A stretch of 8,428 bases of DNA from Bacteroidales bacterium (lineage in GTDB: Bacteria > Bacteroidota > Bacteroidia > Bacteroidales > Azobacteroidaceae). Shown one piece after another: positions 1 to 6,284 of this stretch (the first letter of the stretch is position 1; every line of letters begins with the position of its first letter). Location: assembly GCA_020860885.1 (NCBI GenBank), contig JAJBTS010000102.1:1540-9967 (forward strand). The letters run 5' to 3'. The translations under genes and the position numbers were made by a program. The notes under the pieces were generated by a model. That model ran no database searches. It was not told where the DNA came from and saw only the letters and a program-made list of their open reading frames with translations.

Positions 1-39
1 CTCCGGGAATTCTTTCTTCCGTCCGCTCTCTAAACTTTC
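1..39 (-). pseudogene. Possible continuation of the permease beyond the early stop
   Basis: Following the TAA at 42-40, the minus strand stays open in the permease frame to the window edge and reads ESLESGRKKEFPE, a charged helix-like stretch plausible for the second periplasmic domain. A second minus frame is also open (NIRKFRERTEERIPG), so a one-base deletion near 50-60 is an alternative to a nonsense change. Thirteen codons are too few to decide. The permease family would be expected to continue some 150 residues or more past this point. Confidence 0.35.
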
Positions 40-1869
40 TTATATTTGCATCCATTCTCCTGCAAAAGAACAGACCACCACCGCCGGTATATGAGAAGAA
101 ATATTTTCTTTTTGAAAAATAATGGGATTAGGAGGTACAGTGGGGAAAGAATTATGAATATCATTTACCACTACCTTGATAAAATGTCCTCTAAATTTAT
201 TTCCTACGGGATTTTTAACCTCCATAGATTTAGCGGCCCTCTCTGTTATCACTATATCATTATATGAATCTGAGTCTTTTAAAAAATCTCCATCTATCAA
301 GCGTAATTTGTACAATTCAAAGTAGGATTCTGCAACATTGAAAGCCTCTAATTTAACCGGTTCATCCTCATCCGTACGAATAGTCAGTGTAGTAACAACG
401 GCCGGAGGCATTAACGGACTACATCCGCCTATAGCTCGCTTCACCCCCGGGACCTTAAGCAGCAAAGACTCCCATTCTTGTAAATTATCTTTATAATGGA
501 CTTGTATATATGCCGTATTTTTATAATCGAAACCAATATCGGTGGAATGGAGGTACCACAACTGCCGGATCATAACTGAGGTACAAAAAATAAATCCTAT
601 GCTTATTATTAACTGCAATACAATAGATAATTTACGGTAAGCATAGTTATTGCTTCTTTTCACAGATGCATGAATGGCTTTCTTCCGAAAGAAAAGCAAA
701 ACCGACAGGAATAACAATACGGAGAGGAGAATAACTCCTCCCCCATATTGTAGAGTCTCTCCATAAACCGCTTTCAGGTCCATTTCCACCTGAGACAAAG
801 ATTGAAAAGGTAATAGCAGTGGTTTTATTAATAGTAGACTAATCAGGTAGGAAATACCTACGATCAGGAGAAACTCAATAAATAACAAATTAAACAAAGA
901 CAGCAATGAAGAACCGGTTACCAGACGAAGGGCAAACTCTTTTTGTCTTATCCGGAAACGGCTTACAAATAAAGTCAAATAGTTAAACAAACAACATACG
1001 GTCAATAATATTCCGGAGGTAATAAATAAATAAATGTGGTAGAATTTCACTTCAGGATCTACAAACGGATATTTTTCGCGAACCTCCTTTATCGGAATCA
1101 TCTCAAAATTAAACGAATCTTTCCCTTCCTCCGGCTCGTGAGGAGCCACCCGAGCTATTTTTCGGGAGAAACCGTTTTCATCAGCATTAGAATAAAGTTT
1201 TACAAATACAACCCGGGAACTAATATGCCATTTATGATCATTCTTTATATCCTCCTGAGGAAATAAAATATCAAAAGGGAAATTAGAAGGACCGGGAAAG
1301 TCTTTCACGATGGCAACAATCGTATATACACTGTTCCCCCAACGAATTATTTTTTCTCCCAGGACAGAGGTTTTTCCAAATATCTTAAAAGCCATTCTTT
1401 CGGTAAGAATGGCTACTTTAGCGGAAGAGTTGTAAAAAGACCGGATATCTCCTGACAGAATATGCAGACCGAATAAATCAATAAACGAATCATCTATATT
1501 CAGAGTTCTGGCATTGAAAGTTTTGCTCCCAAATTCAATCTCTTCTTTAATAGATTCCGGATTGAAAAAGAAAGATGTCGCCTTTTCTACTTCTGGGAAA
1601 TTTTCTCTTAAATAATAGGCCAAAGGATCCGGAACAATATTTCTATCCTTAGCTTGTTGATAAACACTGGTTAATTCATCCATTGACCTTACTAAATAAA
1701 TGCGGTCTGCATCTTTATGAAAATTGTCATAACTCTTTTCATAACGAATCCAAAGAGCCGCCAAAAAAAAGCAAACAAAACCTACTGCCAGCCCCAGAAT
1801 ACTGATAACCGACTGTAATTTATATTTTTTCAGATTTCGAAATGCGACCTTTATGTAATGTTTTATCAT
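40..1869 (-). CDS. MacB/FtsX-type ABC transporter permease, C-terminally truncated (possible pseudogene)
   Basis: Inner-membrane permease of the MacB/FtsX type, expected to work with an ABC ATPase and with the adaptor and outer-membrane channel encoded just upstream. The start is taken at MIKHYIKVAFRNLKKYK, the usual beginning of Bacteroidota permeases of this type; an in-frame ATG at 1914 adds 15 atypical residues. From 1869 the product has 609 residues: TM1 about 19-41, a MacB-like periplasmic domain to about 275, TM2-TM4 about 278-301, 325-348 and 377-394, TM5 about 414-434, then a second periplasmic domain. Relatives are normally about 750-800 residues and finish with a second three-helix FtsX domain. 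Here a TAA at 42-40 stops the frame before that domain. The same frame is open for 13 further codons to the window edge, so a nonsense mutation, frameshift or sequencing error is plausible. Family assignment is secure; functionality is doubtful. Confidence 0.85.
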   Translation of the reverse strand: MIKHYIKVAFRNLKKYKLQSVISILGLAVGFVCFFLAALWIRYEKSYDNFHKDADRIYLVRSMDELTSVYQQAKDRNIVPDPLAYYLRENFPEVEKATSFFFNPESIKEEIEFGSKTFNARTLNIDDSFIDLFGLHILSGDIRSFYNSSAKVAILTERMAFKIFGKTSVLGEKIIRWGNSVYTIVAIVKDFPGPSNFPFDILFPQEDIKNDHKWHISSRVVFVKLYSNADENGFSRKIARVAPHEPEEGKDSFNFEMIPIKEVREKYPFVDPEVKFYHIYLFITSGILLTVCCLFNYLTLFVSRFRIRQKEFALRLVTGSSLLSLFNLLFIEFLLIVGISYLISLLLIKPLLLPFQSLSQVEMDLKAVYGETLQYGGGVILLSVLLFLSVLLFFRKKAIHASVKRSNNYAYRKLSIVLQLIISIGFIFCTSVMIRQLWYLHSTDIGFDYKNTAYIQVHYKDNLQEWESLLLKVPGVKRAIGGCSPLMPPAVVTTLTIRTDEDEPVKLEAFNVAESYFELYKLRLIDGDFLKDSDSYNDIVITERAAKSMEVKNPVGNKFRGHFIKVVVNDIHNSFPTVPPNPIIFQKENISSHIPAVVVCSFAGEWMQI

Positions 1870-1900
1870 TTTATTTTTAGTATATTTTAATCGGATGTCG

Positions 1901-1949
1901 GGAATCAGGATCATTCCTCAATAACCTCTTACGCTTCTTTCCTGATTCC
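1901..1949 (-). repeat. Perfect 10-bp inverted repeat between adaptor and permease genes
   Basis: GGAATCAGGA at 1901-1910 pairs perfectly with TCCTGATTCC at 1940-1949, with 29 bases between the arms. In the leftward mRNA this stem-loop begins 8 bases after the adaptor stop codon and ends 31 bases before the preferred permease start. No U-run follows the 3' arm, so it does not look like an intrinsic terminator. The alternative in-frame permease ATG (1914) lies in the loop close to the 3' arm. A role in mRNA processing, stability or permease translation is inference. Confidence 0.6.
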
Positions 1950-1957
1950 TTCTCATC

Positions 1958-3208
1958 CTATTTCAAAATTATTTCCTGAGCTTCACCAAAACTGTCGTAT
2001 CCGGTTACCAGCACCTTATCACCCGGTTCCAGACCTTCGATAACCTCGTACTGTTTCGGATTTTGCCGGCCAATAGAGATATTGACTTTTACAGCCTTAT
2101 CACCGGATTCATTTAATCTGAAAACCCATTGTCCACCTGTCGACTGGAAGAAATTTCCTTTAGCAATTACAAGAGCATCTTCTGCTTGTTCCAGTTCTAT
2201 TTGTACTCTGTAACTTTTCCCAATACGTACATTATCAATAGAATTATCCGTAAAAACCAAATCTACCTCAAATTGACGATCTCTGATTTCAGGGTTTACT
2301 TTTGTTATTTTTAAGGGATATTTTTCACCCTGATAAGTTATAGTTGCAGGCAAGCCTACCACTACCCGGTCGATATAATATTCACTTATTTTGGTACTGA
2401 TCTTAATCTGGTCTATTACTTTCAGTTCACAGATATTCATCCCTCCATTTACACGTTCTCCGGGAATAACATTGATAAAGCTTAACTGTCCATTGATGGG
2501 AGCCTTCACAATAAGATTATCCAGCCGTTCACGGCTTCTTTCCCATTTCTTTTCTTCTCTTTTCAGATCATTTCGCATCAATTCGTTTTGCATTTCATTC
2601 AATAAGGAATCGTGCGCTATTTGCTCTATCAGATAGGCTGTATTTTTTTTATTAAACTGGTGTTCTTCCAAAGCTACTGCATATTGAGCCTTACTAATAA
2701 TACCCATAGCGTGTTCTTCTTTATCCAGTGCATATTTTTTATCCAATCGATCCATTTTATAAAAGGCTTCCATACTCTGGCGTTGCAATTCGGAAGTTCT
2801 ACGCTGCATTTGAATTTGTTTCTCCCGGTAGCCCACCTGTTGTTTCATTAATTCATCTCTTTCGTCTTCTATCGACCGTAACAATTCCTGATTTTGTAAT
2901 ATAAGAATGGTATCTCCTTCTGACAACAAACTTCCTGCCTCAGCGACGATACGCTCTACGGTCCCATTTTCATAGCTATTTACTTTGAGAGTTAATTTAG
3001 GTTGAACAATCCCCTCCACATCCAGATATTCCATAAACTTATCTTTGTACACCTCTGCTATTTCCAAGCGATCTTTTTCATAGCGAAGCTTTCGCGGTCC
3101 GGAACTTAAGATTAACAGATAAATAACTATCCCGACAAAGATTACTCCGGAAAGGATATAATATTTATATCGAATAAAGGGATGTTTTTTCTTTAGCTGT
3201 ATATCCAT
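1958..3208 (-). CDS. HlyD/MacA-family periplasmic adaptor (membrane fusion protein)
   Basis: Periplasmic adaptor that would connect the inner-membrane permease to the TolC-type channel in a tripartite export or efflux complex. The 416 residues show one N-terminal membrane anchor (about 17-36) preceded by lysines and an arginine, so it is anchored by a helix rather than by lipid. The first lipoyl-like half lies around 71-108 and is followed by a long charged coiled-coil hairpin, about 108-232, rich in E, K, R and Q. The second lipoyl half is about 233-262 (IVKAPINGQLSFINVIPGE). A beta-barrel domain spans roughly 265-340 and a membrane-proximal domain runs from 345 to the end, including GLEPGDKVLVTG. 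Length is normal and the frame is intact. It starts 10 bases after the tolC-like stop, so the two are surely co-transcribed. Substrate cannot be read from the sequence. Confidence 0.93.
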   Translation of the reverse strand: MDIQLKKKHPFIRYKYYILSGVIFVGIVIYLLILSSGPRKLRYEKDRLEIAEVYKDKFMEYLDVEGIVQPKLTLKVNSYENGTVERIVAEAGSLLSEGDTILILQNQELLRSIEDERDELMKQQVGYREKQIQMQRRTSELQRQSMEAFYKMDRLDKKYALDKEEHAMGIISKAQYAVALEEHQFNKKNTAYLIEQIAHDSLLNEMQNELMRNDLKREEKKWERSRERLDNLIVKAPINGQLSFINVIPGERVNGGMNICELKVIDQIKISTKISEYYIDRVVVGLPATITYQGEKYPLKITKVNPEIRDRQFEVDLVFTDNSIDNVRIGKSYRVQIELEQAEDALVIAKGNFFQSTGGQWVFRLNESGDKAVKVNISIGRQNPKQYEVIEGLEPGDKVLVTGYDSFGEAQEIILK

Positions 3209-3218
3209 AAATATGAGA

Positions 3219-4700
3219 TCAATGTATTAGCAAGCGATAATCTTCCGTAAGAGGAATATTTTTTTCAAAATCGTAAAGAGTAAAGCTTCTCAACATATAA
3301 TATAAAGACCAGTAATTCTGTAAAGTGTGTATATAATTCCGCGTGGAGGAATCTTTTTCAGATATGGATTCATTCAGTTCCAGAATAGTAAGTTTACCCA
3401 TAAGATATAGTTTTCTTGCCACATCATTCCTTCGTTCTGAAGTGAGATTAGTTTTATGTGCTACCGACAATTGATTAGGCTGCAAATTGAATTGTTTAAC
3501 CAATTTCATAAGGTTCCGTTCAAAGTCCCGGTATTCTAATTCTATCCGGGTATATTCAAGATCTCTTTGGGATTTTGCCAATTGAACTTTTCCTCTATCT
3601 CTTCCCCAATCCAGAATTGGAAAACGAATTGCCAGCTGAAAATATTGTTGATTCAACGGATTTTTATAGACTGCCTGAATATCGTCACCCGTCTGAGCCC
3701 ATCCGAAACTCATATAAAGATCTGTCTTAAGCCCGGTTGAACCTTTGGCTGAAGATAGATTACGGTCGCTTTCGTATTTTCGTCTTTGAAAATTTATGAT
3801 ATCAGGGCTATTCTGAAAAGCATATTCCAAGGCTTGGTTGATATCAATAAACGTAAGAGGGATCTCATTATCAACCACTACCCGTAAAGGATAAGGTTCT
3901 GTAATTCCCAGATAAGAGCGTAAAGCTTCCATAGAATCATCAACGGTTAACTGAGCATTCATCCGGTTTCCTTCTTCTACTAATTTACTAATTTCCAGTT
4001 GTAGCATTTCATTTTCTGTTATAGTACCCACTTCATATCTGCCTTTGGCAAAAAAGAACAAAGTATCGGCATTCATAAAATTTGTCTTTGCGATTTCCAG
4101 ATTAGCCTGAGCTTTTGCAAGATTGAAAAAGTGTGTTATCGCTCTAAAGGCTACCGATTCCAAAGTTTTTATATATATTTTCTTTGCTTCTTCAAAGCTC
4201 AGAGGTTCAATCTTTTTATCCCATTTATTAGCATAACGTCCAAAAATAAATAGACAGTACAGAATTTCAACAGGATCATAATTAAAAGAATGTATTTTAT
4301 TATCCAAAAGATCCAGTCTTTCTAAATCCGTTTCCACAAAAATACTTCCCCCTGTCCATGAAATATTTTGAGTAAGAGAGATATTTATGTTCGTTTCCAA
4401 TTGATTTTGAGGTACGAACCGGGTAGTTCCGTCTTCCAGAGCTACCTTATTTATCGAATGATTAAAATTAGGCGTAGAGGAGAAACTAAGCGAAGGTAAA
4501 TAATTTGCCTTATAATAACAATAGTTCCAGTAAGAAGAGCGGAAAGTATGGCGGGCAACCAATACATCGGGCGACTGTTTACGGGCTAACTCTACTACCT
4601 CCTCTAAATTAAGGAGGATAGTAGAGTCACTCATCACACGAGCAAACAGATAATTACAACTATATAGGAACACAAATAATAGGATACTGATTTTTTTCAT
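3219..4700 (-). CDS. TolC-family outer-membrane efflux channel protein
   Basis: Outer-membrane channel of the tripartite transporter and first gene of the leftward operon. The 493-residue product begins with a signal peptide (MKKISILLFVFLYSCNYLFA), probably cut after Ala20; Cys15 lies in LYSC, a poor lipobox, so lipidation is possible but less likely. The mature protein has the two-fold repeated helical OEP architecture. The first repeat opens with LNLEEVVELARKQSPDVLVAR and the second, about residues 275-300, with INQALEYAFQNSPDIINFQRR. Long amphipathic helices follow each, and RFPILDWGRDRGKVQLAKSQ is the typical second beta-strand region leading into a helix. The stretch before NKWDKKIEPLSFEEAK (EILYCLFIFGRY) seems unusually hydrophobic for the matching strand of the first repeat, but length and frame look intact. 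A sigma-54-like promoter lies about 50 bases upstream of the start. Confidence 0.93.
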   Translation of the reverse strand: MKKISILLFVFLYSCNYLFARVMSDSTILLNLEEVVELARKQSPDVLVARHTFRSSYWNYCYYKANYLPSLSFSSTPNFNHSINKVALEDGTTRFVPQNQLETNINISLTQNISWTGGSIFVETDLERLDLLDNKIHSFNYDPVEILYCLFIFGRYANKWDKKIEPLSFEEAKKIYIKTLESVAFRAITHFFNLAKAQANLEIAKTNFMNADTLFFFAKGRYEVGTITENEMLQLEISKLVEEGNRMNAQLTVDDSMEALRSYLGITEPYPLRVVVDNEIPLTFIDINQALEYAFQNSPDIINFQRRKYESDRNLSSAKGSTGLKTDLYMSFGWAQTGDDIQAVYKNPLNQQYFQLAIRFPILDWGRDRGKVQLAKSQRDLEYTRIELEYRDFERNLMKLVKQFNLQPNQLSVAHKTNLTSERRNDVARKLYLMGKLTILELNESISEKDSSTRNYIHTLQNYWSLYYMLRSFTLYDFEKNIPLTEDYRLLIH

Positions 4701-4747
4701 TTGATCTTATCTCTATTAAAAGAGAAATATAAATTCACAAAAAGACA

Positions 4748-4763
4748 AACAAAAGCCATACCA
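4748..4763 (-). promoter_or_regulatory. Candidate sigma-54 (-24/-12) promoter for the transport operon
   Basis: The minus strand reads TGGTATGGCTTTTGTT, against the sigma-54 consensus TGGCACG-N4-TTGCW. The -24 GG and -12 G are separated by exactly the required 10 bases, and the TGG, A, G, TTG and final T positions agree. The main weakness is GT instead of GC at -12. The predicted transcript start is near 4737, giving a leader of about 37 bases before the tolC-like ATG at 4700. A divergently encoded NtrC-type activator, which needs sigma-54, makes the assignment more credible. Confidence 0.55.
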
Positions 4764-4780
4764 ATAACGTAAAACGTTAT
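4764..4780. promoter_or_regulatory. Perfect 17-bp palindrome next to the -24 box (candidate operator)
   Basis: ATAACGT-AAA-ACGTTAT has two perfectly complementary 7-base arms around a 3-base spacer. It ends immediately beside the -24 element of the predicted operon promoter, centred near -35 of its predicted start. That is too close for a normal enhancer and would better suit a repressor or a second factor. Which protein binds is unknown. On the minus strand it contains CGTTTTACG, which resembles the CGTTTTCG core of the nearby dyad at 4841-4854, so a variant site for the same regulator is possible. Confidence 0.5.
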
Positions 4781-4819
4781 AGATAAATAAATTAACAATA
4801 AAAAGAATAACTATAAAAT
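4781..4819. other. AT-rich linker between core promoter and enhancer-like sites
   Basis: This 39-bp stretch is almost entirely A and T and contains several short A- and T-runs. It separates the sigma-54-like element and palindrome from the two upstream dyads. In sigma-54 systems the DNA between activator sites and promoter must loop, often helped by a bending protein, and this composition would suit that. No convincing IHF consensus was identified, so the role is inference. Confidence 0.3.
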
Positions 4820-4833
4820 GTTCATTTACGCAC
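4820..4833. promoter_or_regulatory. Candidate enhancer dyad, copy 1 (GTTCATTTACGCAC)
   Basis: Imperfect dyad with the pattern GT-C-N6-G-AC, matching copy 2 (4841-4854) at 12 of 14 bases. Its centre is about 90 bp upstream of the predicted sigma-54 start of the tolC-like operon, a usual place for an NtrC-type activator site. The regulator encoded alongside, with its Fis-type DNA-binding domain, is the obvious candidate to bind it. Confidence 0.5.
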
Positions 4834-4840
4834 ATAACAG

Positions 4841-4854
4841 GTTCGTTTTCGCAC
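4841..4854. promoter_or_regulatory. Candidate enhancer dyad, copy 2 (GTTCGTTTTCGCAC)
   Basis: Second copy of the dyad, with better symmetry in its core (GTTCG-TTTT-CGCAC). It starts exactly 21 bp after copy 1, two helical turns, so two regulator dimers would sit on the same DNA face. It is centred about 110 bp upstream of the predicted operon start. Its right end overlaps the -33 box of the regulator's own promoter by one base, so the bound protein should hinder transcription of the regulator gene. Confidence 0.5.
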
Positions 4855-4885
4855 TTGTTTCACAGAAAAAGAACCTGTATCTTTG
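4854..4885 (+). promoter_or_regulatory. Bacteroides-type promoter of the regulator-kinase operon
   Basis: CTTG at 4854-4857 resembles the Bacteroidota -33 element (TTTG), and TATCTTTG at 4878-4885 is an exact match to the -7 element TANNTTTG. The spacer is 20 bases, within the normal range. Transcription would start near 4890, leaving a leader of about 30 bases before the ATG at 4923. This supports the internal start for the regulator, because an ATG at 4818 would lie upstream of the transcript. Confidence 0.7.
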
Positions 4886-4922
4886 TTGCAGAACTTATTG
4901 TTCAAGTAATTATTTCATGCAT

Positions 4923-6284
4923 ATGAATAAGTCCGGAAAAATATTAATCATTGATGATAATGAGGATGTTCTTTTTGCTTTAAATGCATTATTACTTCCT
5001 TACGTAGAAAAGATTAAAGTAAGTACTACTCCAGAGAAGATAGAGCATTATCAGAAAACCTTCCAACCGGATATTCTATTCCTGGATATGAATTTCAGGA
5101 AAGATGTAGTGAGCGGTAATGAAGGCTTTTATTGGCTGGAGAAAATATTAAAAGCAGATTCAAAGGCCATAGTAATCATGATGACAGCCTATGCCGACAC
5201 GGAAAAAGCCGTTCAGGCAATAAAAGCCGGTGCAACAGATTTCATTTCCAAGCCGTGGGAAAAAGAAAAATTATTGGCTACGCTTTTTTCTGCCCTTAAG
5301 CTCAAGGAATCCCGTCAGGAAGTAGATACCCTGAAAATGAAAGTGCAATCTCTAAATGAGGGCATCGAATATCCTGAAATAATCGGAGAATCAGAAGCTA
5401 TGACAGAAGTCTTTTCTATAATAGAAAAGCTCGCTGATACAGAAGCCAACATCCTTATTTTGGGTGAAAACGGTACAGGGAAAGATCTGATAGCGAGGAT
5501 TATTCATCTGAATTCCCCCCGGTCTCAGAATCTTTTTATAAATATCGATCTGGGAACTATTCCTGACAACCTGTTCGAAAGTGAATTGTTCGGATACGAA
5601 AAAGGAGCTTTCACCGACGCGAAGAAAGATAAAGCCGGAAGAATGGAAATTGCTTCGGGAGGAACTTTATTCCTGGATGAGATAGGGAACTTGTCGTTAC
5701 CCATGCAAGCCAAACTATTGACTGCTATTGAAAAGAAAGTGATAACCCGGTTAGGATCCAATAAAACCATCCCGATCGATATCCGTATTATTACAGCAAC
5801 AAACAATGATATTTATGAATCGGTCGATAATGGCACTTTCCGTCAAGACTTACTGTACCGTATCAATACAATAGAAATTCATATCCCTCCCTTAAGGGAA
5901 AGAGGTGAAGATGTAGTTATCCTTGCGGAACACTTCCTTAAAAAGTTCTCTCAGAAATATAAAAAGAATATTGAGAAATTATCCAGAAATGCCAAGAGTA
6001 AAATTATGGATTATCATTGGCCCGGTAATGTGCGCGAACTTCAAAACGTGATGGAAAGGGGTGTTATCCTCTCTTCCGAAAGAACATTACAAGCCGAGAA
6101 CATTATATTGAAATCAAAAGACAACAAAAAAAACAAAGACAACGAAAACCTGAATTTAGAAGAGATAGAACGGGAAGTAATACAGAAAGCCATGAAAAGA
6201 AGCGCCGGCAATATGAATAAAGCGGCTGAATTACTAGGAATCTCATGGTATACTTTATACCGGAAAATAAAAAAAGATGAGTAA
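4923..6284 (+). CDS. NtrC-family sigma-54-dependent response regulator
   Basis: Cytoplasmic two-component activator of RNA polymerase-sigma-54. The start at 4923 gives MNKSGKILIIDDNEDV, a standard receiver beginning, in a 453-residue protein; ATG 4917 would add two residues. Receiver domain about 5-125: acidic pocket D11/D12, phospho-acceptor D55 (FLDMNF), T88 and K110. AAA+ domain about 150-385: Walker A GENGTGKD at 181-188, the sigma-54-contact loop ELFGYEKGAFTDA (GAFTDA at 228-233 in place of GAFTGA), Walker B GGTLFLDEIG at 246-255, the arginine-finger region FRQDLLYRI at 306-314, and WPGNVREL at 366-373. A K/N-rich linker (about 398-411) leads to a Fis-type helix-turn-helix at about 428-449 (NMNKAAELLGISWYTLYRKI). 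All key residues are present. It is divergent from the transport operon, its likely target, and translationally coupled to the kinase that follows. Confidence 0.95.
   Translation: MNKSGKILIIDDNEDVLFALNALLLPYVEKIKVSTTPEKIEHYQKTFQPDILFLDMNFRKDVVSGNEGFYWLEKILKADSKAIVIMMTAYADTEKAVQAIKAGATDFISKPWEKEKLLATLFSALKLKESRQEVDTLKMKVQSLNEGIEYPEIIGESEAMTEVFSIIEKLADTEANILILGENGTGKDLIARIIHLNSPRSQNLFINIDLGTIPDNLFESELFGYEKGAFTDAKKDKAGRMEIASGGTLFLDEIGNLSLPMQAKLLTAIEKKVITRLGSNKTIPIDIRIITATNNDIYESVDNGTFRQDLLYRINTIEIHIPPLRERGEDVVILAEHFLKKFSQKYKKNIEKLSRNAKSKIMDYHWPGNVRELQNVMERGVILSSERTLQAENIILKSKDNKKNKDNENLNLEEIEREVIQKAMKRSAGNMNKAAELLGISWYTLYRKIKKDE

Noticed and set aside
1870..1914. Permease start at 1914
   Set aside because: The extra 15 residues (MILIPDIRLKYTKNK) do not resemble the family's N-terminus and their start lies in a predicted hairpin. 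The downstream ATG at 1869 gives the typical MIKHYIKVAFRNL start.
4240..4310. Compensated frameshift in the TolC-like gene at EILYCLFIFGRY
   Set aside because: The stretch looks unusual, but length and flanking residues seem to align with the family without a gap, so divergence is the simpler reading.
4710..4725. Short hairpin (TCTCT/AGAGA) in the tolC-like leader
   Set aside because: Only five A/T-rich base pairs around a 6-base loop; likely chance in AT-rich DNA.
4818..4922. N-terminal extension of the regulator from the ATG at 4818
   Set aside because: It would add 35 residues unlike a receiver domain, overlap the dyads and lie upstream of the consensus -33/-7 promoter. The receiver begins normally at 4923.
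5525..5806. Minus-strand open frame of 93 codons inside the regulator gene
   Set aside because: It lies opposite the conserved AAA+ core of the regulator and its translation has no recognisable domain or promoter; it is a shadow frame.
6265..6284. A-run before the regulator stop as a programmed frameshift fusing regulator and kinase
   Set aside because: A -1 slip on the A7 run meets TGA at once, and the kinase frame would need +1. The kinase has its own ATG and a normal N-terminus, so simple overlap coupling explains it.
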